DNA from: Clostridia bacterium
GTDB taxonomy: Bacteria > Bacillota_A > Clostridia > Christensenellales > Borkfalkiaceae
Direction of reading: 5' to 3'
Length of the DNA stretch: 9,532 nucleotides
Assembly: GCA_017504735.1 (NCBI GenBank)
Contig: JAFVQP010000196.1
Coordinates: 1 to 9,532, forward strand
Within the stretch, counting starts at the first letter, position 1, and every line of letters begins with the position of its first letter. A program made the translations under genes and the position numbers. Below, one piece after another: positions 1-6,523 of this stretch. The notes below the pieces were generated by a model. The model had not been told where the DNA came from, did no database searches, and saw nothing but the letters and a program-made list of their open reading frames with translations.

Positions 1-3
1 ACT

Positions 4-20
4 CGTCGCGGCGACTTTTT
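4..20 (+). terminator. Possible right half of an upstream terminator
   Basis: The first bases hold a GC-rich segment, GCGGCGAC, followed directly by TTTTT. This is what the 3' arm and T-tract of an intrinsic terminator would look like, with the left arm beyond the window edge. A small internal pairing (GTCG with CGAC) is also possible. The call is inferred from a fragment. Confidence 0.3.
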
Positions 21-132
21 ATGCAATTTCCCTGCAATTCATTCATAAACTATGTAAAAATGTAAACAATTATCAAAAGATGATAAAAAAATCAACAAAA
101 CTAACAAATTTGAGGAAAAAACAAAAAATTGC

Positions 133-161
133 TTGCAAAAGTGGTGCATATATGATATAAT
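133..161 (+). promoter_or_regulatory. Sigma-A promoter, extended -10, for the peptide/secreted-protein unit
   Basis: A -35 box TTGCAA (133-138) and a perfect -10 box TATAAT (156-161) are separated by 17 bases. A TGA triplet just before the -10 gives the TGn extended element. Transcription should begin near 168, leaving a leader of about 95 bases before the small ORF at 262. The -35 hexamer and extended -10 design match the promoter at 5594-5622. Confidence 0.8.
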
Positions 162-174
162 GCATAATGTATAA

Positions 175-215
175 TTCTATCATTATATATTTTTGTAGTA
201 AAAGCAGTGATAGAA
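175..215 (+). other. Possible stem-loop in the 5' leader
   Basis: TTCTATCA (175-182) is the exact reverse complement of TGATAGAA (208-215), giving a possible 8-bp AT-rich stem around a 25-base loop inside the predicted leader. The long loop and low GC make it weak. It could be an mRNA-stabilising or regulatory hairpin, or chance in AT-rich DNA. Nothing else recognisable lies between the promoter and the small ORF. Confidence 0.25.
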
Positions 216-261
216 GCCAATTTCTTTAGAAAAAATAAATCTTTTTGTTTAAAAGGAGTTT

Positions 262-405
262 ATGGATATGGAAAAAATGGAACAAAAACAGGCGAAATCG
301 ATTTACGAAGCGCCTAGTGTAGAAGTGTTGCATTGGGGATATGATGTTGCATGCGATATCTTGGACGCTTCTACGGACGTCGGTGACGAATACGACTGGC
401 AGTGA
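262..405 (+). CDS. 47-residue acidic peptide of unknown function, cotranscribed with the giant secreted protein
   Basis: This ORF follows a strong AAAAGGAG ribosome binding site (251-258). ATG 262 lies 3 bases and ATG 268 lies 9 bases after it, so the true start may be the third codon. The product has a lysine/glutamate-rich first third, then YEAPSVEV and an acidic tail that includes DILDAS and ends DYDW-like (EYDWQ). It has one Cys (residue 31) and no signal peptide or membrane segment. Short peptides of the form Y-x-x-P-x-hydrophobic-E-V followed by an aspartate/serine-rich tail are, from general knowledge, recurrent in gut Clostridia and usually unannotated. The shape recalls a leader-core precursor, but no peptide-modifying enzyme is visible here. 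The stop codon sits directly before the ribosome binding site of the next gene, so coupled translation with the secreted protein is likely. Function unknown. Confidence 0.72.
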   Translation: MDMEKMEQKQAKSIYEAPSVEVLHWGYDVACDILDASTDVGDEYDWQ

Positions 406-406
406 T

Positions 407-414
407 AAGGAGGG
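407..414 (+). promoter_or_regulatory. Ribosome binding site that fixes the start of the giant gene
   Basis: AAGGAGGG lies 5 bases before ATG 420. It lies inside any reading that begins at the in-frame GTG at 402, which also overlaps the stop of the upstream peptide gene. ATG 420 is therefore the better start, and it gives a proper signal peptide at the very N-terminus. Confidence 0.85.
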
Positions 415-419
415 CGGAT

Positions 420-3400
420 ATGAAGATTTTTAACAAGAAAAACTTTAAACGTACTTTATTATCTTTTACGTTAGGTGCGGCATCCGTTGCTTGCGGTATC
501 GCAGGCATTGCGCTGAATAAGAGTGTTGACGCAAGTGCGGCAACCTTGAGCGCTACACAGTATCAAACGGACGGTGCGTCTATCCGTGTATTTAAAAAGG
601 CAGCCTCGGGCGATTTGGTAGAAACCGATAAGTCGGGTATCCGTTTCCACGTGGAAATGGGGAAAGGCTATGCATATGAAGGTACGACGCTTGTAACCGA
701 AGAAAAGAGCGAGAAAAACGGCTCGTTCAAGCTGGCGGAAGGGTATAAAACCTATACCTTGATTATCCCCAGCCGTTTGCTTGGTGCAAACGATTTGACG
801 GTGGATACGCCTACGGTTAAAATGTTGGATACCACCGAATATTGGTATGCGGATAAGGATGGCAATCTCGAATCGGTTGCGTACATTTACAATATTCCCG
901 ATACAAAATATACGGACACCTTTGCGTTCCGTGGGATTATTTGTAAAGTAAACGAAGACGGTACGGAAACGAAGATTGCTGAAACGGATATTGCCGATAG
1001 ACAGCTTTCCTACGTGGCAAAGCGTGCGTATAACGATACGATGGATCCTTCCTACTTGTATTGGGCAAAGGACGAGGATTTTGAAGCGAATGCGGCGGAA
1101 AAAATTAAAGAATTTATCCCCACCTATACCCTCGTTTACAACGTAAACGGTACGGAAAAAAGCGAAGAAGTACTTTGGGGGGATACGCCGAAAGCAATCC
1201 CTTCGTTTGACGTAGCGAATGACCCTCACCTTGAATACGCTGCTACGTGGTTCGATGCTGAAAGCAATAAAGAATTTGACGTAACGAGTGCGTTGAGCTA
1301 CGATACGTCCCGCACCATTAATTTGACGCATGCGTCTACGATGGACTTTAAGTTGACGGGTGTAGCCGATTATAATAACTTCACTGTAAACGGCACGAAT
1401 TATAGCGGTATTAAGGTATATGCAACGTTGCCCGTAGGTGATTTCTATACGGCTGATGAAATTGCCAACGGTACGGATAAAATGGTAGAAATCGCCAAAG
1501 GCGCAGTAAAGGTAGATTACGAAGGCAGCGGCAGTTTTAGCGGTTTGCAAGGTGTTTGGGCGTTGTTGGAAGGCAAAGGCAGCGGTGCGCAGATGCGTCT
1601 TATCTTTGCGTTTGACAGCTCCACAATGCGCAACGGGGACAAATTGATCCTTCGTGACGACTCCGTTTTCTATGCGAAAAATATTATGTATGCATTGACG
1701 GAAGAATACACCATCGATTATCAATGCGACAGCGCAGGCAACGAAGATTACGGTGTATTCCTTGGCTACTTACATAACTCGGACGTTGAAATAATGGAAA
1801 ACTGGGACGAATTCAAAGACGGAACGCGTTTAAGAATCCGTGTAACCTTCAAGAACGACCTGTTGATTAACAGCGATTTCGAGTTTAAGTTTGACGGGGC
1901 GTTACCCGAAGGCTACGAATATGCTGTTTACACGCAGTGTAACGATACGGGCGTAAAAACCCCGATTACGCAAGGTTACTATTATTGGAACGAAGGTGAA
2001 CATACCATTCTCGAATTGGATGGCTATGCTTATCACAACAACGATGAATTGTACGGCGCACCCGGTACGAAGATTGTACAAAACGGCGGTTACTACATTT
2101 TTGAAGATGCTATGTACGCATATTATAATGGTTCGGCATGGGTAAACGGTTCCCCAAAGGGTTCGTTTGGTGCAAACGCCTTCGAGTGGAGGGGTTGGGA
2201 TGCAACGGATACAACCGAAATCCGTTTCACCACCAATAGCAACACCGCGTTGATTGAGGGTGGTGCGACCAATCGTTGGTTTGACAAGGTTGTTCCTATG
2301 AAATCTGAAAATATGTCCGATACCGAACCTTATGCGGTTTACTTTACGGACGTGGATGGCAGGAAGACGGAAATTACCGACTTTATGTATCATGGTCAAG
2401 CGGCTGGCTCTGGTTACAACCACATCTTTGCGTTTAAGAACTTCAAGGGTACGAAGCCTGGTCAAATGGTAACCGTCATCGGCGGAACCCGTTTCTGGGC
2501 AGGCGCTGAATATTTCACCGCAACGGAAACGATGAGCTTCTACTTTAATGGTAGAGACTGGATTGCAAACCATGCGAAAGCGGCTGATGAAACCATTGCG
2601 TTTGCAGAGTATATAGATCATGGCTACAACTACTTTGAGGTTGGGCTTAACAAGCTTCGTTTGCATTTTGCAAACGAGAAGTTTAACGGTGCAGGTGCAG
2701 GGCTTTATCTTGAAAGCGGCAGTGTCAAGGTAAATAATACGGCGTACACGAATCTTCATTATCACGGTAGTGGCAATAAGATTTTTGAAATCATCGGCGA
2801 CGCTAACAACGCAATCGGTAAAAATGCGTTTGCGGACGTATTCACGATTGAAAAGGGTACCCGTGTTTGGATGAATGGCCATTGCTTGGAATTCACGGAT
2901 GAATGGAGCTTGACCTACATCGGCGAAGCGCTTAGAGATAGCAGCGGCAATAAATATAAGTATGAATGGGTTCGCAATAGCCAGAATATAGAGGTTAACA
3001 AGAACAATATTGTACGTTTGTATAATGTGGACGACGCCGCAGGCGGCGAAGTTCGTTTGGAGTTGACTGCTGGCATTTTGACCAACAGTTACTATGGCTT
3101 TGCTGCGGTAGATCCTGCAAAGGGGCTTCCTGTTGTAAACGGTAAAACCTTCTCTGATACAGCGTTCTCTTACGCTAATTCCAACAATTTGATTGCTGTC
3201 CGCGGCGGTGAATTCGGGCGCCACGACGGCGATTATATTAAGATCCCTAAGGGTTCGGTATGGTGGACGACGCAAGGTTCGATTACCTTCACGGAAGAAA
3301 TCTTCTATACCTATGAAAATGGCGCTTGGGTAACGGGCGATCGCCGTGCAACGGCTGACGTTACGGTAGAAAATGCAACCGTTACGGGCTTGGATCACCT

Positions 3401-5330
3401 TGTGGTTGGTAAAGTATATCCCTTCACGGTAACCCCTGCGGACGGTTATACGGTAGCATCCGTAACCATCAACGGCGTTGATACACCGATAACGGCAAAC
3501 AACGTATATAACTTGGTGGCACAAACGACCAACGAAATCGTGATTGCGACGTTGGAAGGCTACAACGTTACGTTCAATATTGAGGACGGCGCTACTGTAA
3601 CAGCAAATGGCAGTGCCATCACCGATGGTATGATTAAGGCGGTTGCAAGCGGTGAAACGCTTACCTTCTCGGTAGCGGTAGATGGTTGTAGACTTGATGC
3701 TGTAAGCGGTGCTACGGATAACGGTAATGGCACTTATACGGTATCGGCGGAAGGTACGGTAACGATTACGACGGTGAAGCAGTGGACGGTAAACTACAAT
3801 ATCCCTGAAAACGTTACGGCAATTCTTAATGGTGCAATCCCTGTATCTGGTGAAGGCAGTATTACGGTAGATGAAGGCACGTATTCGGCTACTATTTCTG
3901 CAAACGCTGGTTATATCTTGAAATCGGTTAAGGCTAACGGTGCTGAATTGACGGCAACGGGCAACACTTATACCATAAACCTTAACAGCGATATTACGCT
4001 CACGGCGGAAGTAATCGACCCGATCAACGTAAGCAATTCGATGGTATCGAGAAAAGTTTACTATCTGGAAGATGTTAAAAACGATGCAGGTGAAGTAACG
4101 CAGACGTTTAGAGGTATTCGTATCTACTTCGACCCTGAAAAGGATGCAGAGCTTGCGGCGGTTACTGGTGGTAACTACGGCATCACAATGACGGGTAACG
4201 TATCCTTAACCATGAATGGCGCACCTGCAACGCCTGAGTATTATAGCTACTTTGGTTTGATTGACGGAACGCAACACCAGGCTCTTGAAGTGCGTTTTGA
4301 CTTAAGAGAGTGGAAGAACGGCGACAAGTTGGTGATTGAGCAAGGTACGTATTTCTCCTTCAACGGCACGTACATCTATTTCGATGAAGACGTTTCGGCT
4401 GAAAACTATACGGTAACCTGGAACACCCCTGCAAACGCAAACGTTATTGTAAGGGCAAATGCTGAATATCTCCAAGATGGCGAAAAGATGGGCGGCGACG
4501 TTTCGCTTAAGACGAACGCAATGGTATTGAAGGGCACGACGCTTACCATAACCGTAGAGCCTGAAACGAATTATGAGGTGAAGGATATAACGGTTAACGG
4601 TACGTCTATTGGTGTACCTAGTGGGACCTATCAAGTATCGGGTGAAACGACAATTTCTGCGACAACAGCGAAACTGTCCTATGCGGTTACATGGACTGAC
4701 CCTGCGAATGCAACAATTTCCGTAACGGCAAATGGCGCAGCGATTTCGAATGGCGCAATGGTTGAAGCTGGCACGACACTTACCGTAACCGTAGAGCCTA
4801 CTGCAATCAAATATGCAGTATCCTCTGTAAAGATTAACGGTGAAGATAAAGGCACAAGCGGTGTTTATTCGTATTCAGTAACGTCAGCTGTTACGATTGA
4901 GGCAGAAGTTGCCGAAAAGAGTGATGATGCGAAAAAGGCAGAAATCTTTGAAACTATTAAGGGCGATATTGCCAAATATACAGGCAGTACCTTAACGGTA
5001 GATGAAAATGGTAACCTTGTTTCGAATGGGTCGCGAACATCTATTCAATTTACCAATGATTTCTTTACGTTGTTAAATGAGTATGGATATGAAAGCATCG
5101 AATTCGATATGAGTAAGACATCAGGGCAAACAAGTAATAATTATTATTATCAAACGTCAGCTGGTAATACCGCGTTTATATCTGCAGCTAGAGGTGCAAA
5201 AACACAGACGAAGTCTAACGTTTCTATAAGTAGTGCTGTAACTTATAAAGCGCAGTATAAGACGAGATCGAATGGGACATTGAGAGACGATAGCTCTACT
5301 TGGACTTTGAGTGGCATTTCGTTCAGCTAA
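420..5330 (+). CDS. Giant secreted multi-domain beta-repeat protein
   Basis: This 1,636-residue extracellular protein is probably structural or adhesive. Residues 1-40 are a signal peptide: basic start (KIFNKKNFKR), hydrophobic core 12-32 and a likely cleavage site after Ala-Ser-Ala (38-40). Residues 41 to about 225 form an N-terminal domain with the GASIRV...SGIRF...LIIPSRL pattern seen in surface proteins of gut Clostridia. An InlB-B-like strand region (about 228-260) follows. Six beta modules then recur, each closing with G-x-x-hydrophobic-x-I-x-x-G-[TS] and aromatic strands, near 405-430, 546-577, 679-716, 807-838, 938-973 and 1300-1326. Five InlB-B-like repeats occupy about 976-1046, 1047-1120, 1121-1199, 1329-1418 and 1420-1499. 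Residues 1500-1636 are a Ser/Thr/Asn-rich C-terminal domain. I see no LPXTG motif, SLH domain, dockerin or catalytic motif. It is probably released or held by non-covalent contact. Domain limits are estimated by eye. Confidence 0.9.
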   Translation: MKIFNKKNFKRTLLSFTLGAASVACGIAGIALNKSVDASAATLSATQYQTDGASIRVFKKAASGDLVETDKSGIRFHVEMGKGYAYEGTTLVTEEKSEKNGSFKLAEGYKTYTLIIPSRLLGANDLTVDTPTVKMLDTTEYWYADKDGNLESVAYIYNIPDTKYTDTFAFRGIICKVNEDGTETKIAETDIADRQLSYVAKRAYNDTMDPSYLYWAKDEDFEANAAEKIKEFIPTYTLVYNVNGTEKSEEVLWGDTPKAIPSFDVANDPHLEYAATWFDAESNKEFDVTSALSYDTSRTINLTHASTMDFKLTGVADYNNFTVNGTNYSGIKVYATLPVGDFYTADEIANGTDKMVEIAKGAVKVDYEGSGSFSGLQGVWALLEGKGSGAQMRLIFAFDSSTMRNGDKLILRDDSVFYAKNIMYALTEEYTIDYQCDSAGNEDYGVFLGYLHNSDVEIMENWDEFKDGTRLRIRVTFKNDLLINSDFEFKFDGALPEGYEYAVYTQCNDTGVKTPITQGYYYWNEGEHTILELDGYAYHNNDELYGAPGTKIVQNGGYYIFEDAMYAYYNGSAWVNGSPKGSFGANAFEWRGWDATDTTEIRFTTNSNTALIEGGATNRWFDKVVPMKSENMSDTEPYAVYFTDVDGRKTEITDFMYHGQAAGSGYNHIFAFKNFKGTKPGQMVTVIGGTRFWAGAEYFTATETMSFYFNGRDWIANHAKAADETIAFAEYIDHGYNYFEVGLNKLRLHFANEKFNGAGAGLYLESGSVKVNNTAYTNLHYHGSGNKIFEIIGDANNAIGKNAFADVFTIEKGTRVWMNGHCLEFTDEWSLTYIGEALRDSSGNKYKYEWVRNSQNIEVNKNNIVRLYNVDDAAGGEVRLELTAGILTNSYYGFAAVDPAKGLPVVNGKTFSDTAFSYANSNNLIAVRGGEFGRHDGDYIKIPKGSVWWTTQGSITFTEEIFYTYENGAWVTGDRRATADVTVENATVTGLDHLVVGKVYPFTVTPADGYTVASVTINGVDTPITANNVYNLVAQTTNEIVIATLEGYNVTFNIEDGATVTANGSAITDGMIKAVASGETLTFSVAVDGCRLDAVSGATDNGNGTYTVSAEGTVTITTVKQWTVNYNIPENVTAILNGAIPVSGEGSITVDEGTYSATISANAGYILKSVKANGAELTATGNTYTINLNSDITLTAEVIDPINVSNSMVSRKVYYLEDVKNDAGEVTQTFRGIRIYFDPEKDAELAAVTGGNYGITMTGNVSLTMNGAPATPEYYSYFGLIDGTQHQALEVRFDLREWKNGDKLVIEQGTYFSFNGTYIYFDEDVSAENYTVTWNTPANANVIVRANAEYLQDGEKMGGDVSLKTNAMVLKGTTLTITVEPETNYEVKDITVNGTSIGVPSGTYQVSGETTISATTAKLSYAVTWTDPANATISVTANGAAISNGAMVEAGTTLTVTVEPTAIKYAVSSVKINGEDKGTSGVYSYSVTSAVTIEAEVAEKSDDAKKAEIFETIKGDIAKYTGSTLTVDENGNLVSNGSRTSIQFTNDFFTLLNEYGYESIEFDMSKTSGQTSNNYYYQTSAGNTAFISAARGAKTQTKSNVSISSAVTYKAQYKTRSNGTLRDDSSTWTLSGISFS
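4533..4799 (+). repeat. Near-identical 30-bp DNA repeats in InlB-B-like repeats 4 and 5
   Basis: The 30 bases at 4533-4562 and 4770-4799 differ at only two positions; both begin GGCACGAC and end CCGTAGAGCCT. They encode the matching GTTLT-[IV]-TVEP strand of two adjacent repeats. This DNA-level identity goes beyond what the diverged protein repeats elsewhere in the gene show, so a relatively recent duplication or gene conversion of this unit is likely. Confidence 0.7.
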
Positions 5331-5358
5331 GGTTGTAAAAGTGAAGTAAAATAATTTT

Positions 5359-5388
5359 CCCCTCGCGGAGCAATCCGCGAGGGGTTTT
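5359..5388 (+). terminator. Intrinsic terminator of the secreted-protein unit
   Basis: An 11-bp perfect stem (5359-5369 with 5374-5384, CCCCTCGCGGA and its complement) closes a GCAA tetraloop and is followed by TTTT. It starts 28 bases after the giant gene's stop codon and should end the two-gene transcript. Confidence 0.9.
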
Positions 5389-5398
5389 CCTTTATATA

Positions 5399-5445
5399 GG
5401 CTCCCTTGTGTAAAGGGAGCTCCGCTGTAAGCGGTGAGGGATTGT
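5399..5445 (+). repeat. Intergenic hairpin repeat, copy 1
   Basis: This 47-base element starts GGCTCCCTTGTG and ends GAGGGATTGT. It contains two small hairpins: CTCCCTT with AAGGGAG, and CCGC with GCGG. It matches the element at 5511-5557 except in the short loop of the second hairpin. Elements of this shape are, from general knowledge, scattered between genes in several gut Clostridia genomes, where they resemble REP elements or short MITE remnants. Confidence 0.75.
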
Positions 5446-5459
5446 TGAAAAAAGGCAAA

Positions 5460-5506
5460 CCCCTCCGTCACCTGCGGTGCCACCTCCCCTTATAAATAAG
5501 GGCAGG
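5460..5506 (-). repeat. Intergenic hairpin repeat, copy 2, inverted and diverged
   Basis: Read on the minus strand, this segment follows the plan of the flanking copies: a CCCTTAT/ATAAGGG hairpin, a short CACC/GGTG hairpin, then a terminal GGAGGGG. It has diverged more than the other two, including AAATAAG where they read TGTAAAG. It is inverted relative to both. Confidence 0.6.
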
Positions 5507-5510
5507 TTTA

Positions 5511-5557
5511 GGCTCCCTTGTGTAAAGGGAGCTCCGCCGAAGGCGGTGAGGGATTGT
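5511..5557 (+). repeat. Intergenic hairpin repeat, copy 3
   Basis: Same orientation as copy 1 and identical over its first 27 bases. The second hairpin loop reads CGAAG instead of TGTAA, while the closing CCGC/GCGG stem side and the GAGGGATTGT end are kept. The loop difference is what a conserved RNA or DNA structure with a free loop would show. Confidence 0.75.
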
Positions 5558-5593
5558 ATCCTGCAAAAGTATAAAGAATTTTCAAAAATCCTA

Positions 5594-5622
5594 TTGCAAT
5601 TTTAGGGGAATTATGTTATACT
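5594..5622 (+). promoter_or_regulatory. Sigma-A promoter, extended -10, for the acetyltransferase operon
   Basis: TTGCAA (5594-5599) and TATACT (5617-5622) are separated by 17 bases, with a TGT just before the -10 forming an extended element. Transcription should start about 20-25 bases before ATG 5653. The AAGGGG ribosome binding site (5640-5645) is 7 bases before that start. Confidence 0.82.
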
Positions 5623-5652
5623 ATATGCAATTATTTACGAAGGGGTAATACT

Positions 5653-6282
5653 ATGACCGAGCGCGAGAAAATGTTTGCAGGGAAAATTTACGATCCTTTT
5701 TGTGAAGGAATGCCCGAAGAACGCACAAAGGCGCATAAGTTGTGCCGTTTGTACAATAAAACGGACGAAACACACGCAAAAAAGCGTGAAAAAATCTTAA
5801 GTAAACTTCTCCCCAACCGTGGCGAGGGTGTATATCTGCAAGGGCCGATTTATTTTGATTTTGGCACGAATACCACCTTTGGTAAGGGCAGTTATGCCAA
5901 CTTTAACCTCACCGTTTTGGACGAGGGGAAGGTGACGATTGGCGAATCGGTGTTTATCGGGCCAAACGTGTCCTTCTTAACCCCCATTCACCCTTTGCGT
6001 TACGAGGATAGAAACGCCTTTTTCAATGAAAAGACGGGCTGTGTCACCAACCTCGAACGCGCAGGTGCCATCACCATCGGGGACAACTGCTGGATTGGCG
6101 GCGGAGTTGTTTTCTGCGGTGGTGTAACGGTGGGCGCAGGCTGTGTTATCGGCGCAGGCTCGGTGGTAACGAGGGATATTCCCCCCAACTGTATTGCGGT
6201 GGGCAATCCTTGCCGTGTTTTGCGTGAAATTACGGACGAGGACAAGCTTTCCGCTCACCCGGAATACTTTGCACAAGAATAA
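5653..6282 (+). CDS. Sugar O-acetyltransferase, maltose/galactoside acetyltransferase type
   Basis: The 209-residue product belongs to the left-handed beta-helix (hexapeptide) acetyltransferases. Such enzymes move acetyl from acetyl-CoA to a sugar hydroxyl in the cytoplasm and act as trimers. Residues 5-55 (EREKMFAGKIYDPF...) match the N-terminal Mac domain that precedes the helix in maltose and galactoside acetyltransferases. Hexapeptide turns run from about 66 to 190, including ITIGDNCWIGGGVVF and VTVGAGCVIGAGSVV. His113 in TPIHPL fits the catalytic histidine of LacA-type enzymes. The ending AVGNPCRVLREI is the usual C-terminal signature. Length is normal for the family. It is first in an operon with the BFD-like protein (25-base gap) and a GH28 enzyme, so an acetylated sugar from plant polysaccharide or detoxification of non-metabolised sugar is plausible. 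The real acceptor cannot be read from sequence. Confidence 0.93.
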   Translation: MTEREKMFAGKIYDPFCEGMPEERTKAHKLCRLYNKTDETHAKKREKILSKLLPNRGEGVYLQGPIYFDFGTNTTFGKGSYANFNLTVLDEGKVTIGESVFIGPNVSFLTPIHPLRYEDRNAFFNEKTGCVTNLERAGAITIGDNCWIGGGVVFCGGVTVGAGCVIGAGSVVTRDIPPNCIAVGNPCRVLREITDEDKLSAHPEYFAQE

Positions 6283-6307
6283 AAATTATATTTAGAGAGG
6301 TATATAT

Positions 6308-6502
6308 ATGGAAAACGTAATCATTTGTAACTGTAAGCAGGTAAGCTACGCGGATATCGAAAAAGCACTTGCAAACCACAACAAAATGGAAGACCTTTTA
6401 GAGGTTTTTGCCGACGTACAGCGCATTACGCATTGTTCGACGGGTTGCGGCGGTTGCCACGATAAGGTTCTTGACGTTATTTCCTTGATTATGATGGGTT
6501 AA
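6308..6502 (+). CDS. Small BFD-like [2Fe-2S]-binding protein
   Basis: This 64-residue protein has the layout of BFD-like [2Fe-2S] domains: Cys7-x-Cys9 in IICNCKQV near the N-terminus, a short helix (SYADIEKAL), and the C-terminal pair Cys47-x2-Cys50 within CSTGCGGC. These four cysteines should ligate one [2Fe-2S] cluster. Cys43 is an extra cysteine near the site. BFD domains occur as bacterioferritin-associated ferredoxin and as electron-relay modules in larger enzymes; this stand-alone form is common in Clostridia and poorly understood. A GAGAGG ribosome binding site lies 7 bases before the ATG. Its place between an acetyltransferase and a GH28 enzyme does not explain its job. No partner reductase or bacterioferritin is in view. 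Confidence 0.85.
   Translation: MENVIICNCKQVSYADIEKALANHNKMEDLLEVFADVQRITHCSTGCGGCHDKVLDVISLIMMG
6490..6495 (+). promoter_or_regulatory. Possible internal -10 box before the GH28 gene
   Basis: TATGAT matches the -10 consensus at five of six positions and lies just upstream of the palindrome at 6507-6522. No good -35 box lies at 16-18 bases; TTGACG (6471-6476) is only 13 bases away. An internal promoter is therefore only a suggestion. Confidence 0.2.
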
Positions 6503-6506
6503 TGGC

Positions 6507-6522
6507 GGTAAAACGCTTTACC
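6507..6522 (+). promoter_or_regulatory. Palindrome with central CG before the GH28 start: possible LacI-type operator
   Basis: GGTAAAACGCTTTACC has six-base arms (GGTAAA, TTTACC) around a central CG-containing ACGC. LacI-family operators, including catabolite cre sites, are near-palindromes with a central CG and AAA/TTT flanks, and this site resembles them. It ends one base before the TTG start codon. In RNA it could instead form a short hairpin that limits translation of the GH28 gene. No LacI-family gene is visible. Confidence 0.45.
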
Positions 6523-6523
6523 C

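Noticed and set aside
262..405. Lasso-peptide precursor reading of the small ORF
   Set aside because: Y-x-x-P is present, but the spacing to the following Gly is longer than in the YxxPxLxxxG leader motif, and no asparagine-synthetase-like cyclase or leader peptidase gene is nearby.
402..419. GTG 402 as start of the giant gene
   Set aside because: It overlaps the stop codon of the upstream peptide gene and places the ribosome binding site inside the coding region. ATG 420 is correctly spaced and puts the signal peptide at the N-terminus.
486..497. Lipobox-like Ser-Val-Ala-Cys in the signal peptide (Cys25)
   Set aside because: The -3 residue is Ser, not Leu/Val/Ile, and the hydrophobic core continues after the Cys. 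The Ala-Ser-Ala site at 38-40 is a better signal peptidase I site.
471..1724. 417-codon open frame on the minus strand inside the giant gene
   Set aside because: It is antisense to a clearly coding region with a signal peptide and protein repeats. The product is rich in Arg, Ile, Val and Cys without domain logic, typical of a frame kept open by the codon choice of the sense strand.
1902..3524. 540-codon open frame on the minus strand inside the giant gene
   Set aside because: Same reasoning: fully antisense to the beta-repeat region, no ribosome binding site or recognisable motif. Its length reflects few TTA/CTA/TCA triplets in the sense strand.
5157..5483. 108-codon minus-strand frame crossing the secreted gene's end, the terminator and the repeats
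   Set aside because: It runs through a terminator stem and two repeat copies and shows no protein-like pattern.
5399..5557. CRISPR array
   Set aside because: Only three diverged units, the middle one inverted, with no unique equal-length spacers and no cas genes.
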